Part shown: positions 43,470 through 51,577 of the stretch, in pieces
Position numbering within the stretch: the first letter of the stretch is position 1
Layout: each line of letters starts with the position of its first letter
NCBI RefSeq assembly: GCF_003201205.1
Contig: NZ_QICN01000014.1
Coordinates: forward strand, 1 to 64,000
Direction: 5' to 3'
DNA: 64,000 nucleotides
Origin: Sinimarinibacterium flocculans
GTDB taxonomy: Bacteria; Pseudomonadota; Gammaproteobacteria; Nevskiales; Nevskiaceae
Position numbers and translations under genes: made by a program
Notes under the pieces: generated by a model
The model's database searches: none
What the model was told of the DNA's origin: nothing
Seen by the model: the letters and a program-made list of their open reading frames with translations, nothing else

Positions 43470-45218
43470 TCAGGCGGCGAACAGCTCGGCGTCGAGCGCC
43501 ATCAGCGGCGCGGCGCTCTCGCGCACGTTGCCCAGCAGCGCCGGCACCTGCGAGAGCAGGCGCGTGGCGAAGTACTCGCCGGTGACGCGCTTGGCCTGCG
43601 CGAAGCCGGCGTCGCCGGACTGCTCGGCGGCACGCACCATGCGCAGCCAGCTCCAGCCCAGATAGGTCAGCGCGAACGCGCGCTGGTAGTCGCAGCAACC
43701 GAACGCGGCGTCGTCCGGGTTCGACTTGTAGGTTTCCTGCACCCAGCGCGTCGTGCCTTCGAGCGCGTCGAGTGCCGCCTTGAGCGGCGCGGTCAATGCC
43801 TGCGGGCCGTCGCTCGCGAGGTCCGCGCGGACCGCCGCGAAGAAACGGCCGGGCAGGCGGCCGTTGTGCAGCATCAGCTTGCGGCGCACCAGATCCATCG
43901 CCTGGATGCCGTTGGTGCCCTCGTAGAGGCACAGGATCTTGGAGTCGCGCACGATCTGCTCGACGCCGTGCTCCTTGATGAAGCCGTGGCCGCCGTAGAC
44001 CTGGATCGCGAGCGAACCGAGCTCGACCGCGGAGTCGGTGCAGAAGGCCTTGACCAGCGGCGTGTTGAGGTCGACCCAGTCCTGGGCCGTTTCGCGAACC
44101 CCGGGGTCCGCATGGTGACGCGCGAGGTCCACGTACATCGCCGTTTCGTAGGCGAGCACGCGCGCGCCCTCGGTGGTCGCCTTCATCTGCAGCAGCATGC
44201 GGCGCACGTCCGGATGCTCGACGATCTCGGCCTTGCCGTTGAACGCCTTGCCCTGCTTGCGCTCGAGCGCATAGCGGATCGCGTTCTGCGTCGCCAGTTC
44301 GCACTGCCCGAGGCCCTGGAAGCCGACCATGATGCGCGCCAGGTTCATCATGACGAACATGTTCTGGATGCCCTGGTTGGGCGCGCCGACGATCCAGCCC
44401 TTCGCGTTGTCGAACTGCAGCACGCAGGTGACCGAGCCGTTGATGCCCATCTTGTGTTCGATGGACTGCGTGGTTACGCCGTTGCGGGCGCCCAGGGTGC
44501 CGTCGGCATTGACCAGGAACTTGGGGACGACGAAGGTGGACAGTCCCTTCACGCCCGGCGGCGAATCAGGCAGGCGGGCGAGCACGAAGTGCACGATGTT
44601 GTCCGCCATCCGGTGCTCGCCGGAGGTGATGAAGATCTTGCCGCCGTCGATCGCGAAGCTGCCGTCGTCCTGCGGCGTCGCCTTCGTCTTGGCGGCGCCG
44701 ACGTCGGAGCCGGCCTGCGGCTCGGTGATGCACATCGTGCCCGACCACTCGCCGGTCGCGAGCTTGGGCAGGTAGGTCTGCTTGATCTCGTCGGAGGCGG
44801 AGGCTTCGAGCGCCTCGAAGCAGCCCTGGGTCAGTCCCGGGTACAGCGCAAAGGCCACGTTGGCCGAGCACAGCACTTCCTCCAGGACCTTGGCCAGCGT
44901 GTACGGCAGGTTGGCGCCGCCGTACTCCTCTTTCTGCGAGATGCCGATCCAGCCGGCATCGCGATACATCGCCCAGAACTCGGCAAAGCCGTCCGGGACG
45001 GTGACCTCGCCGTTCTCCAGCCGGCAGCCCTGCGCGTCGGAAACCGCGTTGAGCGGCGCGAGCTGTTCTTCGATGAGCTTGGCCGCTTCCTCGATCAGAC
45101 CGCTGAGCGTGTCGGGCGTGGCCTCCTGGTAGGCGTCGAGCTCGGCCAGCCGGCCGACCTTGAGCACGTCCTGGAGGACGAAGTTGATCTCGCGCAGCGG
45201 CGCTTTGTAACTGGCCAT
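43470..45218 (-). CDS. acyl-CoA dehydrogenase (C-terminal-extended family)
   Basis: A 582-residue FAD enzyme that makes the first double bond in acyl-CoA beta-oxidation. It has the acyl-CoA dehydrogenase N-terminal helical domain, the FAD-binding TMCITEPQAGSDVGAAKTKA, the conserved KIFITSGEH, and the catalytic Glu in ILCLYEGTNGIQAMDLV, followed by a 150-residue C-terminal domain found in DmdC/FadE-like members, with the membrane-associated group's opening YKAPLREINFVLQDVL. The ATG at 45218 has AGGA six bases upstream. It could process fatty acids activated by the AlkK-like ligase (20531). Chain length cannot be deduced. Confidence 0.92.
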   Translation of the reverse strand: MASYKAPLREINFVLQDVLKVGRLAELDAYQEATPDTLSGLIEEAAKLIEEQLAPLNAVSDAQGCRLENGEVTVPDGFAEFWAMYRDAGWIGISQKEEYGGANLPYTLAKVLEEVLCSANVAFALYPGLTQGCFEALEASASDEIKQTYLPKLATGEWSGTMCITEPQAGSDVGAAKTKATPQDDGSFAIDGGKIFITSGEHRMADNIVHFVLARLPDSPPGVKGLSTFVVPKFLVNADGTLGARNGVTTQSIEHKMGINGSVTCVLQFDNAKGWIVGAPNQGIQNMFVMMNLARIMVGFQGLGQCELATQNAIRYALERKQGKAFNGKAEIVEHPDVRRMLLQMKATTEGARVLAYETAMYVDLARHHADPGVRETAQDWVDLNTPLVKAFCTDSAVELGSLAIQVYGGHGFIKEHGVEQIVRDSKILCLYEGTNGIQAMDLVRRKLMLHNGRLPGRFFAAVRADLASDGPQALTAPLKAALDALEGTTRWVQETYKSNPDDAAFGCCDYQRAFALTYLGWSWLRMVRAAEQSGDAGFAQAKRVTGEYFATRLLSQVPALLGNVRESAAPLMALDAELFAA

Positions 45219-45279
45219 CGAAAGTCCTGGACAAGCGGGGGAAAACGAGGGGGCGTAAGGCTAGCACAGGGTTTCGGCG

Positions 45280-45331
45280 CTCGAACCGCCCACTCGAACC
45301 GGCCCCTCGAAGCACCCCCTCGGAGCCCCCG
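45280..45331. repeat. four imperfect tandem repeats of 13 bp
   Basis: Units start at 45280, 45293, 45306 and 45319, all variants of CTCGAACCG-CCC. The first two differ at three positions; the third and fourth are more diverged. The array ends next to the TACAAT (-10) element of the diheme lipoprotein gene. Confidence 0.6.
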
Positions 45332-45337
45332 TACAAT
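45332..45337 (+). promoter_or_regulatory. -10 element just before the diheme lipoprotein gene
   Basis: TACAAT only 8 bp before ATG 45346. Transcription would start at or next to the A of ATG, so the mRNA is predicted leaderless. No clear -35 in the 13-bp repeat array. Confidence 0.5.
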
Positions 45338-45345
45338 CCGCTCCG

Positions 45346-46965
45346 ATGAACCGTCCGCGACCCTTCCGCCTCCGGGCGCCGGCCGCCGTGCTCCTCGCCG
45401 CCGCGATGGCGGCCGGCTGTGACCGGCAGACGCCGCCGCCGGCCTACGATCCGCTGGCGGCGGCCTGGGCGAGTACCGGGCAGATCGCCAACCCCGAGGC
45501 GGTGATCCCGGCGGCGTGCTACACCGACACGAGCGACGGCGCGAATCCCTGCTGGACCTGTCATACGGCAGGGCAGGGGCGCAATCGGGCGGACACCGTC
45601 GAGCTGCAGCGCGAGGCCGCCTTCAGCGAGGCGGCGACCGACAACTACTGGACGGCCCTGTTCGAGGACCGGCGCGAGCAGGCGGCGGCTTTCGCGGCAC
45701 CGGAGATGGAGGCCTGGATCGCCGCCGACAACTACACGCCGCTGCGTGCCGCCCTGGCCGGGCGCGCGCACTATCCGGGCTTCGTGCCCGATCTCGACCT
45801 GCATCGCGGCGTCGACGACCAGGGCTTTGCGCTCGACGGCAGTGGCTGGCGTGCGCTGCGCTTCAAGCCCTTTCCCGGAACCTTCTGGCCGACCAATGGC
45901 GCCGTCAACGATGTCTGGATCCGGCTGCCGCCGGCGTTCCGGCGTGACCGCAGCGGAAACCCCGACGGCGCCATCTACCGGCTCAACTTCGCGCTGGTCG
46001 AGGCCACGATCGCCGCGCCACAGGGACGGGCGCGCGAGGTCGAGCCCGTGGACGAGCGCCTGATCGGCGTCGACCTCGACGGGGACGGCGAGCTGGGCAT
46101 GACCCGACGCATCGTCGCGCTTCCCGACCGGTATGCCGGAGGCGCCGCGGACACGCTTCTCGTTCCGGGCTTGCTGCCGCTGGGCACCGAGTTCCTGCAC
46201 AGCCTGCGCTATCTCGACCTCGACCAGCCGGGCGCCCGCAGCCGCCGCGTGCGCGAGCTGCGGTACGCGCGCAAGTGGCGGATGCCGACCGACGACGAGA
46301 TCGCCGCGGCCTACGCCGAAGAAGCGCGCGAGAAGGCGGCCGGCCTGCTGCCGCGCTTCGCCGGGACACCGCTGGCCGGGCTCGCCAATGATTTCGGCTG
46401 GCGCTACCAGGGGTTCATCGAGGACGCCGAGGGTCGCCTGCGCGTGCAGACACACGAGGAGCAGCAGTTCTGCATGGGCTGCCACAGCACCCTCGGCGTC
46501 ACCGTGGACGGCAGCTTCAGCCTTGCGCGCAAGCTGCCGGGCGCCGCCGGCTGGGCGCCGCAGGACCTGACCGGGCAGGTCGATACACCGCAGCAGGGCC
46601 ACGAAGCCCCCGAGGCGCTGACCTACTTTCGTCGTGCGCGCGGTGGCGACGAGTTTCTCGCCAACGGCGAGCTGCTCGATCGCTTCTGGCGCGACGGCCG
46701 GCTGGACGAAGCCGAGGTACTGCGTGCGGCCGAAGGGGGCGACCGCGATCTCGCCTGGTTGCTGCTGCCGGGTCCCGAGCGCGCCGACGCGCTGAATCGC
46801 GCCTACCGCGTCAAGGTGCAGGCGCAGGATTTCGTTCGCGGACGTGAGGCACCGCTGGCGCCGCCGCAGCGGGTGCTGCGGCGGATCAAGGAGCCCGATA
46901 CGGGCCTCGCAACACTGGGGCGCGTCTACGACGACGGCTCGCCGTGGCTGGATTCAGGGTTCTGA
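45346..46965 (+). CDS. predicted diheme c-type lipoprotein of unknown function
   Basis: A 539-residue exported protein. It has a signal peptide with lipobox-like MAAGC (Cys about 25), so probably a membrane-anchored lipoprotein. Two CxxCH haem-binding motifs, CWTCH (about 70-74) and CMGCH (about 377-381), are widely spaced and set in different regions. A possible calcium loop VDLDGDGELG lies near 243. The large segment between has no known fold that I can recognise (WRALRFKPFPGTFWPTNGAVNDVWIRLP). Electron transfer or peroxidase function is an inference. It is predicted leaderless, with only 8 bp between -10 and ATG. The neighbouring lipoproteins converge from the other strand. Confidence 0.75.
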   Translation: MNRPRPFRLRAPAAVLLAAAMAAGCDRQTPPPAYDPLAAAWASTGQIANPEAVIPAACYTDTSDGANPCWTCHTAGQGRNRADTVELQREAAFSEAATDNYWTALFEDRREQAAAFAAPEMEAWIAADNYTPLRAALAGRAHYPGFVPDLDLHRGVDDQGFALDGSGWRALRFKPFPGTFWPTNGAVNDVWIRLPPAFRRDRSGNPDGAIYRLNFALVEATIAAPQGRAREVEPVDERLIGVDLDGDGELGMTRRIVALPDRYAGGAADTLLVPGLLPLGTEFLHSLRYLDLDQPGARSRRVRELRYARKWRMPTDDEIAAAYAEEAREKAAGLLPRFAGTPLAGLANDFGWRYQGFIEDAEGRLRVQTHEEQQFCMGCHSTLGVTVDGSFSLARKLPGAAGWAPQDLTGQVDTPQQGHEAPEALTYFRRARGGDEFLANGELLDRFWRDGRLDEAEVLRAAEGGDRDLAWLLLPGPERADALNRAYRVKVQAQDFVRGREAPLAPPQRVLRRIKEPDTGLATLGRVYDDGSPWLDSGF

Positions 46966-46994
46966 TCGGACTTGATCCGTTCGCTGTCCGCGGT

Positions 46995-47465
46995 TCAGCG
47001 GCCCGGGCGGTACGACGCGGCGACGCGCTGCAGCGTGCCGCGCACCTCGTCGAAGCACGCCGGGTCGGCGGCCGCCAGGACGAGATCCAGCGCGTCCTCG
47101 TATCGGTGCACGCGCAGCAGCAGGTGTTGCGCGCTGCTGCCCTGACGGTGGCGTAGTTCGGCGCGCAGTCCGCCGCGCTCGATCACCTCGACGTCGTGGC
47201 TGTTGTAGGCGAGCCGGCGGATGCGATCGTCCAGCAGCGTGTCGTCGTCGATGCCGACCGGGGCCGGCGGCAGGCGCGTGACGCTGACCTGGGTTTGCGC
47301 ACAGGTGCCGTCGCGGGGGCGCGTCCACAGCGCCATGCCCATGAGGCCGGTCTGCGCCTGCCAATCCTCCGGCAGGCGCAGCGACACGCCGGTCTGCGGA
47401 TCGCTGACGCGCGTATCGCCGCAGGCCGCGAGCAGCAGCGCCAGCGCGGCCGCCAGGGCTCTCAC
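46995..47465 (-). CDS. small lipoprotein of unknown function
   Basis: A 156-residue protein starting at GTG 47465. The signal peptide is MRALAAALALLLAACGD with lipobox LLAAC. The mature part (VSLRLPEDWQAQTGLMGMALWTRP, CAQTQVSVTRLPP, LDDRIRRLAYNSHDVEVIERGG) gives no family. Two further Cys residues may form a disulfide. The start overlaps the upstream metallophosphoesterase stop by four bases (GTGA), so the two genes are translationally coupled and probably act together in the envelope. Confidence 0.75.
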   Translation of the reverse strand: MRALAAALALLLAACGDTRVSDPQTGVSLRLPEDWQAQTGLMGMALWTRPRDGTCAQTQVSVTRLPPAPVGIDDDTLLDDRIRRLAYNSHDVEVIERGGLRAELRHRQGSSAQHLLLRVHRYEDALDLVLAAADPACFDEVRGTLQRVAASYRPGR

Positions 47466-48523
47466 TTCGTCAGCGTCTTCTCGAAGGCGACCTGGGGCCG
47501 GCCGTCGCCGTCGAGCTGATACACCGCGCCGAGCAGGCTGCCCTGTGTGACCTCGAACCAGAAGAAGCCGAGCACCTGGTCCTGCTGGTAGAAGACCTCG
47601 TTGCGCTCGGCGTCGCCGAAGTTGCGCGGCGAGTCGGCGGCACCGGAGACGATGAAGTGCGTATCGCCGCACTGCGGCTGCGGCTTGATCCATTCGAGGT
47701 CGTGATCGTGTCCCTGCAGGTGCAGGTCGAAGCCTTCGGCGCAGATACCGGCCTCGACGAACTCCTTCCACGGCTGGGCGCTGATGGTGCCGGGTACCAG
47801 CGGACTGGTGCCGTCGGCGCTGCCGGCATTGCCGTGCAGGCCGTTCGACAGGTAGGGGTGATGGCTCATCGCGATCTTCCAGCGTGCGCTGCTGGCCTGC
47901 GAGGTTTCCTGCAGCCACTGCAGCTGCGTGGCCCCGTAGATCGGCCACAGCCAGGCGGGATCGAGGTCGGGCACGATCGCCGCGAGCGGGTTGGAGTCCA
48001 GGCCCCAGAACTCGACCAGCGGCGCGGCGCTGCCCAGCGGCGCGGTGAAGGTGTAGTAGCGCGCCGGCATGTTCCACTTCTCCGACGTGCGGTCGCTGCG
48101 GTAGTGATAGTCCACCTGGAAGTCACCGCGGCGGTTGGCCGAGCCTTCGCCGGGGCCGAGACTGTTGTCGTGGTTGCCGAGCACCAGGAAGAACGGCACG
48201 TCGAGGGCGGCGTAGGGTGCCTCGAACTTGGTCTCGAACTGCTCGTCGTAGATGCCGCTGACACCCGAGAGATAGATGTTGTCGCCGAGTTCGACGACGA
48301 AGTCGCAACCGCGCGACGCGCAGACCTGCGCCATAGCCTCGCCGACCGCGAACTGATTGTCGCTGCCGGTGCCCGGGTCGCCGATGGCGATGAACCGCAC
48401 GCGCGCGTCGGAAGGGACCGGTGCGGCCCCCCCGGCCGGCGGCGTGCTGTCGCCGCAGGCGGCCAGGATCAGGGTGGCGGCGACGAGGCCGGTGGAGGCG
48501 GCGCAACGGACGGTCAGGTGCAT
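47462..48523 (-). CDS. metallophosphoesterase lipoprotein (purple-acid-phosphatase-like)
   Basis: A 353-residue calcineurin-like phosphatase, exported and lipid-anchored: signal peptide STGLVAATLILAACGD, lipobox LAAC. The five metal-binding blocks are visible: IAIGDPGTG (GDxG), VVELGDNIYLSG (GDN), LVLGNHDNSLG (GNHD), IAMSHHPYLSNG (His) and DLHLQGHDHDLEW (GHxH-like). The Tyr in GDNIYLSG is in the position of the chromogenic Tyr of purple acid phosphatases. The likely role is release of phosphate from extracytoplasmic phosphomonoesters. ATG 48523. The small lipoprotein gene overlaps its stop. Confidence 0.86.
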   Translation of the reverse strand: MHLTVRCAASTGLVAATLILAACGDSTPPAGGAAPVPSDARVRFIAIGDPGTGSDNQFAVGEAMAQVCASRGCDFVVELGDNIYLSGVSGIYDEQFETKFEAPYAALDVPFFLVLGNHDNSLGPGEGSANRRGDFQVDYHYRSDRTSEKWNMPARYYTFTAPLGSAAPLVEFWGLDSNPLAAIVPDLDPAWLWPIYGATQLQWLQETSQASSARWKIAMSHHPYLSNGLHGNAGSADGTSPLVPGTISAQPWKEFVEAGICAEGFDLHLQGHDHDLEWIKPQPQCGDTHFIVSGAADSPRNFGDAERNEVFYQQDQVLGFFWFEVTQGSLLGAVYQLDGDGRPQVAFEKTLTK

Positions 48524-48668
48524 GGCGGCGGCAGGGCAGGGGCAGATGACGGATGGTAGCGGGCCGGCGGCGTTCCCCCTCGTCCATACGCAGGGGGCGG
48601 CGGGGCGCGCACCGTGCCGCGCCGATGTGTCATGCCGATGACAGCATGCCGCCCGTAGAATCGGCCGG

Positions 48669-49676
48669 ATGAACGTGCTGCTGACCGGCGTGGCCGGCTT
48701 CATCGGACTGCACTGCGCCCGCGCGCTGCTGGCGCGCGGCGATGCCGTGGTCGGCATCGACAATCTCAACGACTACTACGATCCGGCGCTCAAGCAGGCG
48801 CGGCTGGCGCTGCTGGCCGACGCACCCGGGTTCTCGTTCGAGCGCGTGGATGTGGCCGATGCCGACGGACTCGGCGCGCTGTTCGCGCGCGCGCAGCCGG
48901 ACGCCGTGATCCACTTGGCCGCGCAGGCCGGCGTGCGCTACTCGCTGACGCATCCGCGCGCCTACGTCGACAGCAATCTGGTGGGCTTCGCCAACCTGCT
49001 CGAATGCTGCCGCCGCCACCGGCCGCGGCATCTGGTCTACGCGTCGTCCAGCTCCGTTTACGGCGCCAACACGCGCGTGCCGTTCTCGGTGGCCGAGCCC
49101 GCCGATCATCCAGTGAGCCTCTACGCCGCGACCAAGAAGGCCAACGAGGCGATGGCGCACGCCTATTCGGACCTGTACGCGATTCCCGCGACCGGGCTGC
49201 GCTTCTTCACGGTCTATGGCCCCTGGGGCCGGCCGGACATGGCCTATTACAGCTTCACCCGGGCGCTGTTCGAGGATCGCGAGATCGAGTTGTTCAACCA
49301 TGGCGAGATGGCGCGCGATTTCACCTACGTCGACGACATCGTCGACGGCGTGCTGCGCGTACTCGACCGGGCACCGTCGCCGGACCCGGCCTGGTGCGCC
49401 GATCCGCCGCAGCTCGGCCGCAGCCGCGCGCCGCACCGGTTGTACAACATCGGTCATCATGCGCCGGTCAGCCTGCTCGACTTCGTCGCGGTGCTGGAGC
49501 GGCTGACCGGACGTCGCGCGCGTACCGTCATGCGGCCGATGGCACCCGGCGACGTGCACCGTACCTGCGCCGATGTCGACGCGCTCATGCGCGATACCGG
49601 GTTCGCGCCGGCGACGCCGATCGAGACCGGACTGGCGCGCTTCGTCGACTGGTACCGCAGTTATCACCGCGTCTAG
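48669..49676 (+). CDS. NAD-dependent epimerase, probably UDP-glucuronate 4-epimerase
   Basis: A 335-residue short-chain dehydrogenase-type enzyme. The NAD loop is [19 protein letters not shown], the catalytic residues are Ser (YASSSSVYG) and Tyr-x-x-x-Lys ([14 protein letters not shown]). [20 protein letters not shown] and [44 protein letters not shown] are the signature of UDP-glucuronate/galacturonate epimerases. With UDP-glucose dehydrogenase (42 bp downstream) it converts UDP-glucose to UDP-galacturonate for surface polysaccharide or LPS. GDP-mannose epimerase-type activity is less likely. Confidence 0.9.
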   Translation: MNVLLTGVAGFIGLHCARALLARGDAVVGIDNLNDYYDPALKQARLALLADAPGFSFERVDVADADGLGALFARAQPDAVIHLAAQAGVRYSLTHPRAYVDSNLVGFANLLECCRRHRPRHLVYASSSSVYGANTRVPFSVAEPADHPVSLYAATKKANEAMAHAYSDLYAIPATGLRFFTVYGPWGRPDMAYYSFTRALFEDREIELFNHGEMARDFTYVDDIVDGVLRVLDRAPSPDPAWCADPPQLGRSRAPHRLYNIGHHAPVSLLDFVAVLERLTGRRARTVMRPMAPGDVHRTCADVDALMRDTGFAPATPIETGLARFVDWYRSYHRV

Positions 49677-49717
49677 CAGCACCCTGCGAACTTTCACTCC
49701 ATCGAGGTAGGCAGTAC

Positions 49718-51043
49718 ATGAATGTCACGGTCTTTGGTTCGGGTTACGTCGGTCTGGTCACGGCCGCCTGTCTGGCGGATGCCGGCAACCATGTGGTCTG
49801 CATCGACGTCGATCCCGAGCGGGTCCGGGTGTTGCAGGAGGGTCACTGTCCGTTCTACGAGCCCGGCGTCGACGAACTGCTGGTGCGCAACGCCCGCGCC
49901 GGCCGGCTGCGCTTCTCGACGGACGCCGCGCTGGGCGTCGCGCACGGCGAGCTGATCTTCATCGCGGTCGGCACGCCGCCGCAGGAAGACGGTTCGGCAG
50001 ACCTGCAATACGTGCTGCAGGTGGCACGTTCGGTCGGCGAGCACATGAGCGACTATCGCGTGATCTGCACCAAGTCGACCGTGCCGGTCGGCACCGGCCG
50101 CAAGGTCCGTGCGGCGCTGGCCGAGGTGCTGGCCGCCCGCGGCGCGCGGATCGACTTCGATGTCGTGTCGAACCCCGAATTCCTCAAGGAAGGCGCCGCC
50201 GTCGCCGACTGCATGCGGCCGGATCGCATCATCGTCGGTACCGACAGCCCGCGCGCGCTGGAGCTGATGCGCACGCTGTATGCGCCGTTCAACCGCAACC
50301 ACGACCGCCTGATGGCGATGGACATCGAATCGGCGGAACTGACCAAGTACGCGGCCAACGCCATGCTGGCGACGCGCATCAGCTTCATGAACGAGCTGGC
50401 GCTGCTGGCGGAGAAGGTCGGTGCCGACATCGAATCCGTACGCCGCGGCATCGGTTCCGACCCGCGCATCGGCTTCCACTTCCTGTACGCCGGCTGCGGC
50501 TACGGCGGCTCCTGCTTTCCCAAGGACGTCAAGGCACTGCAGCGCAGCGGCGACGAGGTCGGGCTGCCGCTGGGCGTGCTGTCGGCGGTCGAGGCAGCGA
50601 ACGAGCGGCAGAAGCAGTTGCTGTTCGCGCGCATCGATGCGCATCTGGGCGGCGTTGCCGGCAAGACCATCGCGCTCTGGGGGCTGGCGTTCAAGCCGAA
50701 CACCGACGACATGCGCGAGGCGCCGAGCCGCACGCTGATGGAGGCGATCTGGGCGGCCGGCGGCACCGTGCGTGCCTACGACCCCATCGCGATGGACGCG
50801 ACGCGGCGGCTCTACGGCGAGCGTGCGGACCTGGTGCTGGTCGACAGCGCCGAGGCCGCCTGCGACGGCGCCGACGCACTGGCGCTGGTCACCGAGTGGA
50901 AGCAGTTCCGCAGTCCCGACTTCGACCTGATCAAGACGCGGATGCGCCATCCGGCGATCTTCGACGGCCGCAATCTCTACGATCCCGCACAGATGGTGCG
51001 CCTCGGCTTCCACTACCAGGCGATCGGCCGCCGGGCGGCCTGA
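49718..51043 (+). CDS. ugd: UDP-glucose 6-dehydrogenase
   Basis: A 441-residue enzyme that oxidises UDP-glucose to UDP-glucuronate with two NAD+. N-terminal NAD loop [21 protein letters not shown], then [37 protein letters not shown], the central helix with [22 protein letters not shown], and the catalytic Cys in [15 protein letters not shown]. The C-terminal sugar-binding domain starts [17 protein letters not shown]. It starts at ATG 49718; the GAGGTAG upstream serves as SD. It forms an operon with the upstream epimerase. A GDP-mannose dehydrogenase role is possible but the FLKEGAA and RPDRI motifs favour UDP-glucose. Confidence 0.94.
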   Translation: MNVTVFGSGYVGLVTAACLADAGNHVVCIDVDPERVRVLQEGHCPFYEPGVDELLVRNARAGRLRFSTDAALGVAHGELIFIAVGTPPQEDGSADLQYVLQVARSVGEHMSDYRVICTKSTVPVGTGRKVRAALAEVLAARGARIDFDVVSNPEFLKEGAAVADCMRPDRIIVGTDSPRALELMRTLYAPFNRNHDRLMAMDIESAELTKYAANAMLATRISFMNELALLAEKVGADIESVRRGIGSDPRIGFHFLYAGCGYGGSCFPKDVKALQRSGDEVGLPLGVLSAVEAANERQKQLLFARIDAHLGGVAGKTIALWGLAFKPNTDDMREAPSRTLMEAIWAAGGTVRAYDPIAMDATRRLYGERADLVLVDSAEAACDGADALALVTEWKQFRSPDFDLIKTRMRHPAIFDGRNLYDPAQMVRLGFHYQAIGRRAA

Positions 51044-51119
51044 GCGCACGATCCGTCCGGCGTGTCCGGCTCGGTACGCCGGGGGCTGCGCGTCCCCGGG
51101 GTCGGGCCGGCACCCGTGG

Positions 51120-51125
51120 CATAAT
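51120..51125 (+). promoter_or_regulatory. -10 element upstream of yajC-secDF
   Basis: CATAAT, 44 bp before the yajC GTG. No clear -35. Confidence 0.4.
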
Positions 51126-51169
51126 CCGCGCCTTGCTTCAATCCCAAGCCCGTTTCCGGAGCCCGTCCC

Positions 51170-51499
51170 GTGCTGGATTTGTTCATCAGCCCCGCCTATG
51201 CCCAGGCGGCGGCGCAGCAGCCCAATGCCCTCATGCAGTTCCTGCCGCTGATCCTGCTGGTGGTGCTGTTCTACTTCATGCTCATCCGCCCGCAGATGAA
51301 GCGCAATCGCGAGCATCGCGACATGCTCGGCAAGCTGGTCAAGGGCGACGAGATCGTGACCAGCGGCGGCATCGCCGGCAAGATCGCCGACATCGGCGAA
51401 GCCTATCTGTCGGTTGAAGTGGCCGACAACGTCCTCATCAAGATCCAGAAGGCCTCGGTCGCCAGCGTGCTGCCGAAAGGCACGCTCAAGACGCTCTGA
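51170..51499 (+). CDS. yajC: YajC, preprotein translocase auxiliary subunit
   Basis: A 109-residue inner-membrane protein of the SecDF-YajC complex that assists SecYEG export. A single helix, LMQFLPLILLVVLFYFMLIRPQMKRNREH (about 22-50), is followed by the typical LVKGDEIVTSGGIAGKI domain. The N-terminus with PAYAQAAAQQ is typical. GTG 51170 has GGAG eight bases upstream. It is first in the yajC-secD-secF operon. Confidence 0.96.
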   Translation: MLDLFISPAYAQAAAQQPNALMQFLPLILLVVLFYFMLIRPQMKRNREHRDMLGKLVKGDEIVTSGGIAGKIADIGEAYLSVEVADNVLIKIQKASVASVLPKGTLKTL

Positions 51500-51577
51500 T
51501 TCTCCCGGCGGGCTCCGGCCTCGCCGGACGCCCGCCCGTGTCGGCCCGTCGAGCCGGCGCGGATCGCACCGCCGCCT

